From CBFGRV01 sp965651265 (GTDB lineage Bacteria; Bacteroidota; Rhodothermia; Rhodothermales; VXPQ01): 64,000 bases of DNA. The notes under the pieces were generated by a model. The model worked only from the letters and a program-made list of their open reading frames with translations, ran no database searches and was not told the DNA's origin. How positions within the stretch are numbered: the stretch's first letter is position 1; each line of letters starts with the position of its first letter. The translations under genes were made by a program, and so were the position numbers. The stretch spans positions 1 through 64,000 of the forward strand of contig CBFGRV010000003.1 of the NCBI GenBank assembly GCA_965651265.1. Direction: 5' to 3'. Of the stretch, positions 8,150-17,843 are shown in pieces.

Positions 8150-11100
8150 GAGACGATGCGGTTCACATCGAGAACGTATCCGTCCACCAGGTTCTCGGGA
8201 TTCGACGCGGATCGGGTTTCGAGCTGACGGAGCTCTCGCCCGGCATCAATCTGGTGTTCGGGCCCAACGGGAGCGGTAAGTCCACCACGTGTAAGGTGGT
8301 CCAGGAGCTATTGTGGCCGGGGCACCTCGAGAGGCCGTCTGTTTCCGGGCTGATCGTGAGCGGAAAGGGTGAATGGCGCATCGATATAGATGCCGGGCAT
8401 CCCCGGTTCTATCGGGATGGACGCGCTGATGGGCGGCCCGACTTTGGTTCTTCGGAGGCCCGGGAGCGATACCGATTGGGACTGCACGATCTGATCGTCG
8501 ACGACCACGAGAATTTCGCGCGGAGGATCGTCGAAGCAAGCCAGGGAGGCTACGATCTCGATGCTGCCGCCGCGGCGCTCAACTTCCGGGCTAATCCTAA
8601 ATCGCGGAGCAAAGAGTATAAGGAACTCCAGGCGCGCCAGGCGTTGGTCAAGGCCGCTCGAGACGTGCAACTCGAGGTCATGTCCGATGCCCGTCACCTC
8701 AAGGAACTCTCCCGGCAGCTCGAACGGGCAGCCCAGGCGGAACGCGAGCTGGCGGTCCTCCAGGCCGTGCGGAAGATCCACGAGATCGAAGAGGAGTGCG
8801 AACGGCTGGAGCGACAGCTGGCCGAATTCGATGAGCGTGTCTCACGCCTGCTTGGTAATGAGCGCGAGATGCTGGATGAGCTCAAGCGCAAGGAGGAGCG
8901 CCTGAGGGAGCAACTGCGCGCCGAAACCGAGCGCATTCGGAGGGCAGAGGTACAAAAGAGCGAGGCGAATCTTCCAGACGGTGAGATCCCCTCCGCGCAG
9001 CTGCTCGAGCTCCAGGCATGGCGACAGGACCTCCGCTCGCTGGAGGCGAGGATTGCAGAGCAGGTGCGTCAGCGAGACGACGCCCAAAAAAGGGTAACCG
9101 AGGCGCTTCGCCGTATCGGCGAACACTTGAGTGACGAGCAGCTTGCGGCCATCGATAAACTGGAGAACACCGATCTATCCATCTTCTCCAGAAAGGTCCA
9201 TCGCGTCCGGGCGCGTCGCGAAGTACTGGAGCAGCGACGTGCCTGGTTGGCCAAAGACCCGCCGGAGGTGGTGCGCGAGCTCACGCGAGACGACCTCCGA
9301 AGAGGTATCGAACTGCTGTCTGAATGGCTCTCGGCCGAAGCGGCGGTCAGAAAAACGCGACAACATCCGTGGATCATCATCGTCGGGGCACTCCTGATCG
9401 CCGGGCTGGGCGTCGCGTTCTCGGTGGAATCGACCAACTGGCTCTGGTCCCTGGCCGTCGTGGCGGCTGCGGCCTTGCTGGCCGTAGACCGGTGGCTTGC
9501 CCGGAACCAGCGGGGCACGGATGATCACAGGCCCATTCATCAGCACGCCTTCGAGCGGCTGCCCGTCCCCGGCCCGGCTGCGTGGCGCCGTTCGGAGGTG
9601 CATGTGGCGATCGAACGGCTCGCTGATCTCGTAGGTAAACGTGCCCTCGTCGAGGAACGATTGACACGACTCGATCAACTCGCGTCCGAGGAAGCTGCCC
9701 TGATTCGTGATGAGCAGGAGCTACTCGCCGAACGATCGGCCCTTCAGGAACGACTGGGGCTTGCCTTTGAGATCGACGATGAGTGGCTCCCCCTCCTGAT
9801 CAATCGCATCAGCGAGTGGCAGGAAGCATCGGCCCGATTGGCCGGCGCGGAAAGGGTATTGGAGTCCCTCGAAAAGGAGGCGGATCGTATCCGTACGGGC
9901 CTCGACGAAGTACTGAAGCCGCTGGGCTATGTTGCCATACACTCCGCGGATCACGCGGAGCAGTTGATCCTGGATCTACAGAGCCGCACTAGTGGCTTCA
10001 GCTCGGCCCGCAGAGTTCTCGAGGATGCGCACCGCGCCATATCCGAGTCCATCGAGCCGGAGTTGGTCGAAATCCAGTCGTCGCGAGCGAAGATTTTCGA
10101 GCGCCTCCAGATTGCGGAAGATGAAGAGGCCCTGATCGACGAGTGGTTGCAGCGTCGCGCATCCTGGATCAAATGCTCGGACGGCCTCAGGAGTCAACAG
10201 GCGTTGCTCGAAGACGTGAGATCTGACCTCCAGACGACCATCGACGGTCTGGACTCAGAACTGGATGCATGGCTCGAAATCGACCGTCTGGAGCTTGAGC
10301 GACGAATCGAAAAATGCTTGGAGAGAGCCGACCGGCGCGATGAGCTCAACAAAGAGGACGGACGCATCCGAGAGCGCATCGAGGCGGCCAAGCGCGGCCA
10401 CGAGCTGACGGATGCCCTGGCGGCTTCCGATCAGGCGCTCGCGACGCTGGAGGCAGCTCGAGAAGAGAACCGGCGAGCCGTGGTAGGGTCTGCTCTCACA
10501 GAATGGGTCCGCGAGGTCGCCGTAGATCGCTCTCGTCCCGCCGTGTTCCAGAGGGCGAATGAGCTGTTCGTCCGGTTCACCCAGGGAACGTTTCGCCTGG
10601 AGATGGACGATCGATCGAATCCGCCCCGCTTCCTCGCACGCCGAGGCGATCTGCCTGCCCAGGATCTGGACGAGCTCTCAGATGGCGAGCGGATTCAGCT
10701 CATGATGGCGGTCCGGCTCGCATTCCTCGAGCAGGACGAGCGCGTGCCGCTCCCGTTGCTGGTGGATGAGGTGCTCGGGACCAGTGACGACACGAGGAGC
10801 GAAGTCATGATAGACACCATGATCGAGATCGCTCGCGAGGGCCGACAGGTATTCTATTGTACGGCACAGGGAGATGAGGTGGCCAAGTGGATCGCCCGCC
10901 TGGAGAGCGCGGAGGTACCGTACAAGCTCGTGGATCTGGCACAGATTCGCCGCCTTTCGAGGGCCACGAGAGTACCGCTGGTCGCTGACATCCAGCGCAA
11001 GTCGTTACCCCCAAAGCCGGATGGGCTGGGCTATTTCGAGTACGGTCAACTCCTCGGCGTGTCGGGAATCGATCCTATGAGCCGTACGATCGATGATGTG

Positions 11101-11631
11101 CATATCTGGCACCTGTTCGACGACGCTAAAACGGTGTACAAGCTGCTCTGTCAACAGATCACCACGTGGGGGCAGCTGCGGACGCTTTTAGAGCATGGGG
11201 GTGCGGGCGTGCTGGGTCCATCGCCGGACTTGCCCAGGCAGGCACGCGCAGCAGCAAACGCCATTCAGGCCGCCTGCGAGGGCTATCGAGTCGGCAGAGG
11301 CAAGCTCGTCGATCGAGATGCCCTCCTCGATTCCGGCTGTGTTTCTGAGCGGTTCATCGGCGAACTTGCCGACCTCGCCCAGCGGCTCCACGGCGACGCC
11401 GAGGCTCTGCTCGCTGCGCTTGCGGCGAAGAAGGTGGCCAACTGGCGTTGCGACCGCACGGAGGCGCTGCGCGAATACTTCGAATGCGAAGGTTATCTGT
11501 CGGATGTGGATCCGCTCACACGCACCGAACTCAGGATGCGAGTGCTCGCCGCCGTGTCGTCAGAGATCGGAGCAGACGTTCTCGATACGGGCTTCGTCGA
11601 CCGCACGATTGCCGCGCTTCCGTTTGATTAG
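8146..11631 (+). CDS. YhaN-type SMC-like ATPase with central membrane hairpin and a C-terminal extension
   Basis: 1161 residues. Walker A GPNGSGKST lies at residues 39-47, the ABC signature ELSDGER near 843-849 and Walker B LPLLVDEVLG near 868. Two long coiled-coil arms flank a pair of hydrophobic segments (~408-427 and ~434-453) where SbcC/Rad50 carries its zinc hook; no CxxC hook is present. This is the YhaN layout, so the arms' tip is probably in the inner membrane. After the ATPase head there are ~240 extra residues (~920-1161), mostly helical, with a TTWGQLRTLLEHGG segment that resembles a helix-hairpin-helix. I do not recognise this extension. Partner of the overlapping phosphoesterase. 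Confidence 0.85.
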   Translation: MRDDAVHIENVSVHQVLGIRRGSGFELTELSPGINLVFGPNGSGKSTTCKVVQELLWPGHLERPSVSGLIVSGKGEWRIDIDAGHPRFYRDGRADGRPDFGSSEARERYRLGLHDLIVDDHENFARRIVEASQGGYDLDAAAAALNFRANPKSRSKEYKELQARQALVKAARDVQLEVMSDARHLKELSRQLERAAQAERELAVLQAVRKIHEIEEECERLERQLAEFDERVSRLLGNEREMLDELKRKEERLREQLRAETERIRRAEVQKSEANLPDGEIPSAQLLELQAWRQDLRSLEARIAEQVRQRDDAQKRVTEALRRIGEHLSDEQLAAIDKLENTDLSIFSRKVHRVRARREVLEQRRAWLAKDPPEVVRELTRDDLRRGIELLSEWLSAEAAVRKTRQHPWIIIVGALLIAGLGVAFSVESTNWLWSLAVVAAAALLAVDRWLARNQRGTDDHRPIHQHAFERLPVPGPAAWRRSEVHVAIERLADLVGKRALVEERLTRLDQLASEEAALIRDEQELLAERSALQERLGLAFEIDDEWLPLLINRISEWQEASARLAGAERVLESLEKEADRIRTGLDEVLKPLGYVAIHSADHAEQLILDLQSRTSGFSSARRVLEDAHRAISESIEPELVEIQSSRAKIFERLQIAEDEEALIDEWLQRRASWIKCSDGLRSQQALLEDVRSDLQTTIDGLDSELDAWLEIDRLELERRIEKCLERADRRDELNKEDGRIRERIEAAKRGHELTDALAASDQALATLEAAREENRRAVVGSALTEWVREVAVDRSRPAVFQRANELFVRFTQGTFRLEMDDRSNPPRFLARRGDLPAQDLDELSDGERIQLMMAVRLAFLEQDERVPLPLLVDEVLGTSDDTRSEVMIDTMIEIAREGRQVFYCTAQGDEVAKWIARLESAEVPYKLVDLAQIRRLSRATRVPLVADIQRKSLPPKPDGLGYFEYGQLLGVSGIDPMSRTIDDVHIWHLFDDAKTVYKLLCQQITTWGQLRTLLEHGGAGVLGPSPDLPRQARAAANAIQAACEGYRVGRGKLVDRDALLDSGCVSERFIGELADLAQRLHGDAEALLAALAAKKVANWRCDRTEALREYFECEGYLSDVDPLTRTELRMRVLAAVSSEIGADVLDTGFVDRTIAALPFD

Positions 11632-11663
11632 GATGGTTCCATTCACCGTCCACGCGACCACAA

Positions 11664-13217
11664 TCACGGCAGCATCGTTTCGATAACGGCGGCCGGATAC
11701 CTCTGGAGCATCCCCTCCTCCCGCATAAGCTGCTCGATTTCGTCGATGTCCATCGGCACGAATTCGGATACCACCTCTTTTCCGTTCTCCGTGATGATGA
11801 TCAGGTCTTCGAGCCGGATGTAGATCTCCTCCTCCGGCACGCGGAGCGCCGGCTCGATGGTGAAGACCATGCCCGGGCGAAGCGGGCCATCGTTGCGTCC
11901 GACATCGTGTGTGGCCATGCCGACCCAGTGCCCGAGCGAGGCGTACGGGCTTCCGGACCGCGAGCGGTAGCTCTCCACGAAGTTCTCGGCGGCGCGACGG
12001 TATTCCGACTTCGAGAAGCTGGATCGCTCAAGAATCGCATCCATGTCCGTCGCCGCCCGGGACATGATCTCGGAGGCCGTGAATCCCGGGCCAATATGAT
12101 CCAGGATGGCCCGATAGGCGCCCAGGTAGAATGCGTAGAGGTCGCGCTGGTCGTCGGAGAACTGACCATTGACCGGCCATACGCGCGTCACATCGCTCAT
12201 GTAGTATCGAACGTCCGGCGCGTAATCCATCAAAACGAGTTCGCCATCGCGCAGAACGTCGCGACCGGCGTGGTAGTGCGGCCGATAGGCATTCACGCCA
12301 CCGGCGACGAGCGAGTAGTAGGCATCGCCCTGGGCCCCGTTCCGATGGTAGATGTATTTCGCGAGGGCGTCGAGCTCATATTCGCGAATGCCGGGTTCCG
12401 TCGACCGCATCGCCTCCAGCAGCGCCAGCCCGGAGAGCACCGTTGCCTTGCGAATTAAGTCGAGCTCGCGAGGGCTCTTTATCAGCCGCATCCGGTCCAG
12501 GGTTGGCGAAAGATCGGCGATCTCGAAGGCCGGGAAACGCTGGCGGAGGAGTTGCACGAAATGCCCTTCTCGCGAAGGACGGCCGTCCCATGGATCCGAT
12601 GCAATGTCCGCAATGACGCGATAGCCGAGATCACGGCTTTCGGCGAGCCCCTCCGCAGGACTCAGGGGCGTGTAGAGCACATCCACGGAGCGCGTCAGCC
12701 GGCCGAGTCGCTCCGCCAGAAGTTCGACGCCCGCAACATCGTCGAAGCCCAGATTATCACGCAGGAATGCGTCGTCCTCTGCGGACAACAGACGCCCCTC
12801 CCCTCGCTCGCGAGCATCGTTGCGATGCGGAAGAAAAATCGTGGCACGTCGACTCGATCCATCGAGAAGTAGATACGCGTGCGGTACCTCGATGCCGGTC
12901 AGGTAATAGAATTCATTGGACTGACGGAATTTTACGTAGCCTTCCGGGCTCGGCGCACCCTGGATGATCGCAGCGGCACGGGGTCCGATTTCGTCTAGAA
13001 TGCGGGATCGCCGCTCGGCGAACTCCTCCGGCGGGAAATCATCGGTGAAGAAGGGTACGGTCGCAGCGGCCGCGACATCCGAGCCGGACGTACGATCCGC
13101 ATTCGCCGGTTGCGCCGCGACGTCAGCGACGGTGCCCGTGAGGATAAGCACTATTAAGACGAGGCCAAAAACCAGCGTTAAAGGACGCTTCTCAGTAGCG
13201 AGTCTGTCGACCATCAT
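11664..13217 (-). CDS. Secreted Xaa-Pro aminopeptidase (M24B)
   Basis: About 517 residues from ATG 13217; an upstream TTG at 13262 is possible but less likely. Residues ~10-35 form a signal peptide ending in ADVAAQ. The N-terminal creatinase-like domain (YYLTGIEVPHAYLLLDG) is followed by a pita-bread catalytic domain with all five metal ligands in context: DYAPDVRYYMSDVTRVWP (two Asp), HWVGMATHDVG (His), FTIEPALRV (Glu) and IRLEDLIIITENG (Glu). It removes N-terminal residues preceding proline, here in the periplasm. Convergent with the YhaN gene. Confidence 0.92.
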   Translation of the reverse strand: MMVDRLATEKRPLTLVFGLVLIVLILTGTVADVAAQPANADRTSGSDVAAAATVPFFTDDFPPEEFAERRSRILDEIGPRAAAIIQGAPSPEGYVKFRQSNEFYYLTGIEVPHAYLLLDGSSRRATIFLPHRNDARERGEGRLLSAEDDAFLRDNLGFDDVAGVELLAERLGRLTRSVDVLYTPLSPAEGLAESRDLGYRVIADIASDPWDGRPSREGHFVQLLRQRFPAFEIADLSPTLDRMRLIKSPRELDLIRKATVLSGLALLEAMRSTEPGIREYELDALAKYIYHRNGAQGDAYYSLVAGGVNAYRPHYHAGRDVLRDGELVLMDYAPDVRYYMSDVTRVWPVNGQFSDDQRDLYAFYLGAYRAILDHIGPGFTASEIMSRAATDMDAILERSSFSKSEYRRAAENFVESYRSRSGSPYASLGHWVGMATHDVGRNDGPLRPGMVFTIEPALRVPEEEIYIRLEDLIIITENGKEVVSEFVPMDIDEIEQLMREEGMLQRYPAAVIETMLP

Positions 13218-13290
13218 GAATGGAGTGAGGGTGTTTGGTGTCGAGCGTATGGAAGCCGACAAGATAATGCCGCCGAAGGGCGGCCGCCGA

Positions 13291-13536
13291 TCAATGGCAG
13301 TGTCCGTGTGCTTCGGACCAGACCTGTCCAGGCGGGCATTGCCGTGCGGCCGCGCTCCTATCGCTGTCAGAAAAGGCCAGGCTGAGCAGCACGAGACCGA
13401 CTAGAAGCAGCACGACCACTCCGGCGCCCATGATCACCGGGCTGTCGCGCCAGCTCCGCTTGTCTTCACAACAATGCTTGTACTTCAGCCCGCTGCCACA
13501 GGGGCAGGGATCGTTGCGGCCGGGACGACTTGCCAT
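13291..13536 (-). CDS. Small SEC-C motif membrane protein
   Basis: 81 residues. The N terminus is a SEC-C zinc-binding motif (NDPCPCGSGLKYKHCC), as at the C terminus of SecA and in many stand-alone proteins. A single membrane helix follows (~residues 36-55), then a short tail with two Cys and His residues (QCPPGQVW...GHCH) that may also bind metal. Cytoplasmic zinc finger plus membrane anchor suggests a link to the translocon or ribosome, but the function is unknown. Confidence 0.8.
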   Translation of the reverse strand: MASRPGRNDPCPCGSGLKYKHCCEDKRSWRDSPVIMGAGVVVLLLVGLVLLSLAFSDSDRSAAARQCPPGQVWSEAHGHCH

Positions 13537-13690
13537 GAGGGATTATCGATAGGATGTGTGAGGGAGGCGATGTGCGTGAATCGTTTTGTGAACCTCATCC
13601 GCCGGAAGAGTTCCAGCTTCGATGGGAGGAGTTGCAGCCAGGTTGATCAACGTCTGGTGGGCGATCAGCCCGGGCATTGAGTCGACAATG

Positions 13691-13753
13691 AGGTCGGCCA
13701 TAAATAGCATTAGGTCGGCCATAAATACCATCAGGTCAGCCATGAAGTAAAGT
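13691..13753. repeat. Three tandem 21-bp units
   Basis: Three consecutive 21-bp units at 13691-13711, 13712-13732 and 13733-13753 share AGGTCGGCCATAAATA with few mismatches; the third is the most diverged. The unit length is a multiple of three, and on the minus strand the array reads as a repeated MADLMxF heptad. No convincing gene contains it. It lies in the 246-bp space between the SEC-C gene and the divergent DUF3267 gene, so it could be a regulatory array or simply a small slippage repeat. Confidence 0.7.
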
Positions 13754-13782
13754 GTGGCGCGCATTCGCCCGATACGTAGAGC

Positions 13783-14391
13783 ATGGAGGCCAGCTCGCAC
13801 CATCATCTCATCAGCCGCGATGTGCCGGCCGGTCGACTCGATCGTGAGGACCGGTCATTCTCCATGGTGCAGGCGAATGGTTACGTCATCCTGTTGCTCA
13901 TCCCCCTCGGGTTTGTCTTCTTTGGGCCATTCTACCTGCTGTGGGGCATTCCCGGTCCGCTCGACGTTGGCCTCGTACCCCTCGCGCTTCTCTTCATTGC
14001 CGGCATAGTAATTCACGAACTGCTGCACGGCCTCACCTGGATGCTGCTCGGCAAAGCGCCGTCAGGATCGGTGAAGTTCGGCTTTCAGCTGAAGACACTC
14101 ACGCCCTATGCTCACTGCACTGAGCCTCTGGAGGTCGGCGCGTATCGATGGGGCGCAGCCGTGCCGGGCCTGGTGCTCGGCATTCTGCCGGGTGTAGCCG
14201 CTCTTGCAACGGGCAGCTCGGCTATGCTCGTGTTCGGATTCCTTTTCACGCTCGCTGCCGGAGGAGATGCGCTAATCCTCTGGATGCTGCGCGATGTGCC
14301 GGCAGGCGCGCTGGTCGTCGATCATCCTTCGCGGGCCGGGTGCTACGTGGTGCGCCCCGCGCATCCATCTGGCGCTGAGCACCTCCGGTAG
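13783..14391 (+). CDS. DUF3267 membrane metalloprotease-like protein
   Basis: 202 residues with about five hydrophobic helices. The zincin motif HELLH sits in VIHELLHGLTWMLLGK near residue 80, and a conserved GFQLKTLTPYAHCTEPL segment follows, as in DUF3267 (a putative zincin family related to site-2 proteases). The role is probably intramembrane proteolysis or a membrane protein derived from such an enzyme; the substrate is unknown. The start is uncertain because residues 1-25 are polar and poorly matched; a later in-frame ATG at 13864 is possible. Confidence 0.8.
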   Translation: MEASSHHHLISRDVPAGRLDREDRSFSMVQANGYVILLLIPLGFVFFGPFYLLWGIPGPLDVGLVPLALLFIAGIVIHELLHGLTWMLLGKAPSGSVKFGFQLKTLTPYAHCTEPLEVGAYRWGAAVPGLVLGILPGVAALATGSSAMLVFGFLFTLAAGGDALILWMLRDVPAGALVVDHPSRAGCYVVRPAHPSGAEHLR

Positions 14392-14393
14392 GC

Positions 14394-17300
14394 TTACGTT
14401 TCCGACACCCGAACGTTATCGCCCTGCCGAGCGCGCAGTACGAGCAAGGTCACGTCGTCGTTAGGAGCCCGATCCTCGCAAAGGCCGGAGACGAGCGCTT
14501 GGAGGCGCTTCAGAACGGTTTCAGCCGATCCACCCACGGCAGAAGAAAATACCCGGCCCAGTGCGTCGTATCCGAGCATCTCGCCATCGACGTTTCGGAG
14601 TTCGGGGAGGCCATCGCTCATGAGAACCACCGTGTCGCCAGGCGATAGCTGTACGGTGGTAGAACGGTACGATGGGTTGCCCGGACTCCCGAGCGGGAGG
14701 CCCTTGAGCGGCACGGATTCGATGCGCTTCGTCGCCTCCCGGTAGATCAGAGCCGCCGGCATACCCGCTCCGATGAGCTCGAGACGGTTGCCTCGAAGTC
14801 GCCCAAGAGCGACGGCCATGTAGAGCATGGGAATCCGCATACGCTTGAAGGCCGTGCTGGTCCTGTACATCACTCCGGTCAGATCGGGCTCCCCCGAGAA
14901 GGCATTCCAGAGACCCTTCATCGCCGTGACGACCGTTCCGGCTGCCAGACCGTGTCCGGTTGCATCTCCGATTGCGAACGTAAGTGTTCCATCGTCGCTC
15001 ACGTGGAAGTCGTAATAATCTCCCCCCACCTCCGTGGCCGTGCGCATCATCGCAGCGATTTCAACATCGGGATGTTGGGGTACGCTCTCCGGGAGCATCG
15101 AAAGCTGGAGGCGCCGGGCGCGCTCGAGCTCTTGCATCTGCCGTTCGTTCTCGGCCTGCAGATAGTTGGCCCAGGCCTCTGCCGCCTCCGTGCGGAGCGC
15201 CTGTTCTCGAAGGAATGCCTTTCCGCGCTCCTCGCGAGCGGTGCGTCCTCGCTGGATTCGGGCGATGCCTGCGACCGATCCAATGATCAGGATGCCGTAG
15301 AGGAGAAAAGCCCACCAATCCTTCCACCAGGCGGGCCGCACGGAGAACGCATACTGAAGGGGCACCTCCGTCCACACACCGTGGTTGTTGGACGCCTGAA
15401 CCTCGAATACATAGGTTTTCGACAACAGGAGGGCGGGCAGGTTGGTGAAGTGAGCCGTCACCTGATTCGTCTCCGGCGACCACTCGCTGCGATATCCAAC
15501 GAGTCGAGTCTTGTATCGCACTGCCCTCTCGTCTGCCAGGCTCAGCGCTGCGTAGTTGATCGTGATCTCGTTGGATCCCCAGCGATTCTCCGTCAGCCGA
15601 ACATCACGGAGGACAATGGGCGGCGGCAGCGGATTCTGGCGGTCAAGGTCGGGGCGATATCGAGTCAATCCACGCGGCGTGCCGAAATAGACGGAGCCGT
15701 CATTGGCCACCCGCACCGAGCCGTGGAACGAGACCTCATCAGCAATGAGTCCGTCTCCCCGCGTAACAATCCGGAGCACGCGATGCTCCGACGGCTCGAC
15801 CTGCGCGAGTCCGCCGTTCGTCCCCGCCCAGAAGGTACCGTCATCGGGGGCAAAGTCGAGGCTCATTACGCTGTCGTGGCCCAGTCCGGATGCGGTCGTC
15901 AGGTGGGCTGCGACGCGCAGCGGTCCAGCCAATGACCCTATTTGCGCCTCCGGCAATGGTTGCAAGCCGAACAGGCCTCGAGGCGTGCCGGCCCACATCA
16001 CACCGTCATGCCAGAATAGAGCCTGGATGTTGTCGGCACCGCCGCTCGAAGCGTCCCAGACCACGTCGAGGACCGAGTTCGTGACCTCTCGAACGGCACC
16101 GGGTGCATCGCGACGAGTAGCCAGCGAGTCGAGAACCTCCTTCGTGATCGGATGACGGCTTCGCAGGAGTCCGCGATCTTCGGTCCCGATCCAGAGATGA
16201 TCGAGCGAGTCGACGGCAGCGGCCGAGGCCGCAGTCGCCGGGAAGCCTGCATCCTCACGAAACACGAACCACTCATCGGCGACCAGGCAGGCAACCTTCC
16301 GATAACTCAAGAACCAGAGGCTCTCGACGAATCCTTTCTCTGCGCTCACACGAAGGGGCATCCGCCGGATGACGTAGACATTATCCAGATCGAAACTTCC
16401 AAGACGCCACCCGCCGGGCAATTGCCGCACCGCACTCAGTTCTGCGGCGCTTCCGAAGGGAGGCAGACCGATTCCTTCCGGGAGAAGTACGGCCGTCGGT
16501 CCGTTTTGCCCGATCCAGATGCGTCCATCCTGATCCGTCTCGAGGGCGTAGACAACGGATCCAGGAAGCCCCTCCTCGCGGCGAATCCACGTCCGCCGAC
16601 CTGCCCGATCGACGTGGGCCAGCCCACCGACCGTTCCGATCCAGGCCAGAGTCCGCATCGCCGAGCCGGCCGTTGGGGTGTCTACAACGATGGACGTAAC
16701 CGTCGCCGCCGGGAGGACCGGGAGCTCACCCTCGCGCGAGTCGGATGTGTAGTGCTCGAAGGCCTCGTAGTTGGCGCGCAGCCGCGAGAGCCCCTGATCG
16801 GACCCGAACCAGAAGTTGCCCTCGCGGTCTGACCAGCCACCGTGAACCACGTTGCTCAGCAGACCGTGGCGCCGCGTGAAAGTGACATCGGGCTTCTCAC
16901 CGCGCGGGTGAAGGCGCCTGAGGCCGGATCCGAGGCTCGAGAACCAGAGGCTCCCGTCGGCCGTCTGCGCGATGTCTTCGATCCACTGCCCGAGCGCGTC
17001 GTCGACTACCGATGCGCTGGATTTCTCTGGATCGAGTCGCCAGATCGTTCCATCGTGCCCTCCGCCCCACAGCGTGCCCGTCGAGTCTTCGAAAAGCACC
17101 GTCGTGGTTGTGCCAAACGAGTCATCTAGAGGAACGAGACGGAACCGATCGCTTCCCGTCTCCATCACGAAAAGTTGTCCACCGACCCCGCCTGCCCAAG
17201 CCTTTCCGTCTCGCAGAACCGCCACCGAATAGATGGGCAGGTGCTCCCCCGGCGTAATTAGATCCGTTCTGAACGTGTCGATCTCGATCTCATCATCGTC

Positions 17301-17840
17301 GACGATGCGGTAGCGCACGACGCCCGTCGTCGCTGTCCCAATCCAGATCGACCCATCAGGGCCGACGGCGACGCTCTTGTTGTTTGCGGGCGAGCCGGTG
17401 ATATTGAATCCGGCCCATGTGGAGGTGAACTCCGGACGGCGGCCGTTCTGATACGCCTGCACCGGCTCCTTCGAGACGACCACTCCTGATACCGAGTTCA
17501 CCCACAGACGCCCCGAATTGTCCTCCAACAATCCATTCGTGCTGAGGTCGATCAATCCATCGTCCATCCCGAACGTCTCCATGCTCTGGCCGTCGTACCT
17601 CACGACGCCTACCGAGAGAATGGTCATCCAGAGGAAGCCTCCGCGATCCTGATAGACGTCGGTTACCCCGGCGGCAGGCAGCGCCAGGTTCTCGCGGTCG
17701 GGGCTGAAATGTGTGAAGGGCAGCTCCTGCGCGGCCAAGACGTACGGTCCGGCAAGGATCGCAATCAAGACCAGTCGTGCATACGGAAGGCTCAACGGGG
17801 AGTGCGGTCTCACGAGCTTGATGCGAGTCCGGCGACGCAT
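14394..17840 (-). CDS. Reg_prop/Y_Y_Y sensor with SpoIIE-type PP2C phosphatase output
   Basis: 1148 residues. After a signal/anchor (~residues 18-36) comes a long two-component-regulator propeller made of repeats such as GGFLWMTILSVGVVRYDG and GRIWIGQNGP. A Y_Y_Y Ig-like domain follows (~740-830). One membrane helix (~838-860) leads into a coiled coil and then a SpoIIE/RsbU PP2C domain (~915-1140) with metal-ligand motifs VGGDYYDFH and IGDATGHGLAAG. It should sense a periplasmic ligand and dephosphorylate a cytoplasmic Ser/Thr phosphoprotein, typically an anti-sigma antagonist. No kinase or receiver domain is present and no partner gene lies nearby. Confidence 0.88.
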   Translation of the reverse strand: MRRRTRIKLVRPHSPLSLPYARLVLIAILAGPYVLAAQELPFTHFSPDRENLALPAAGVTDVYQDRGGFLWMTILSVGVVRYDGQSMETFGMDDGLIDLSTNGLLEDNSGRLWVNSVSGVVVSKEPVQAYQNGRRPEFTSTWAGFNITGSPANNKSVAVGPDGSIWIGTATTGVVRYRIVDDDEIEIDTFRTDLITPGEHLPIYSVAVLRDGKAWAGGVGGQLFVMETGSDRFRLVPLDDSFGTTTTVLFEDSTGTLWGGGHDGTIWRLDPEKSSASVVDDALGQWIEDIAQTADGSLWFSSLGSGLRRLHPRGEKPDVTFTRRHGLLSNVVHGGWSDREGNFWFGSDQGLSRLRANYEAFEHYTSDSREGELPVLPAATVTSIVVDTPTAGSAMRTLAWIGTVGGLAHVDRAGRRTWIRREEGLPGSVVYALETDQDGRIWIGQNGPTAVLLPEGIGLPPFGSAAELSAVRQLPGGWRLGSFDLDNVYVIRRMPLRVSAEKGFVESLWFLSYRKVACLVADEWFVFREDAGFPATAASAAAVDSLDHLWIGTEDRGLLRSRHPITKEVLDSLATRRDAPGAVREVTNSVLDVVWDASSGGADNIQALFWHDGVMWAGTPRGLFGLQPLPEAQIGSLAGPLRVAAHLTTASGLGHDSVMSLDFAPDDGTFWAGTNGGLAQVEPSEHRVLRIVTRGDGLIADEVSFHGSVRVANDGSVYFGTPRGLTRYRPDLDRQNPLPPPIVLRDVRLTENRWGSNEITINYAALSLADERAVRYKTRLVGYRSEWSPETNQVTAHFTNLPALLLSKTYVFEVQASNNHGVWTEVPLQYAFSVRPAWWKDWWAFLLYGILIIGSVAGIARIQRGRTAREERGKAFLREQALRTEAAEAWANYLQAENERQMQELERARRLQLSMLPESVPQHPDVEIAAMMRTATEVGGDYYDFHVSDDGTLTFAIGDATGHGLAAGTVVTAMKGLWNAFSGEPDLTGVMYRTSTAFKRMRIPMLYMAVALGRLRGNRLELIGAGMPAALIYREATKRIESVPLKGLPLGSPGNPSYRSTTVQLSPGDTVVLMSDGLPELRNVDGEMLGYDALGRVFSSAVGGSAETVLKRLQALVSGLCEDRAPNDDVTLLVLRARQGDNVRVSET

Positions 17841-17843
17841 GTA

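Noticed and set aside
13543..13806. 87-codon minus-strand frame containing the MADLMxF heptad repeat
   Set aside because: No recognisable domain, no ribosome-binding site, and it overlaps the start of the divergent DUF3267 gene; better explained by the 21-bp DNA repeat.
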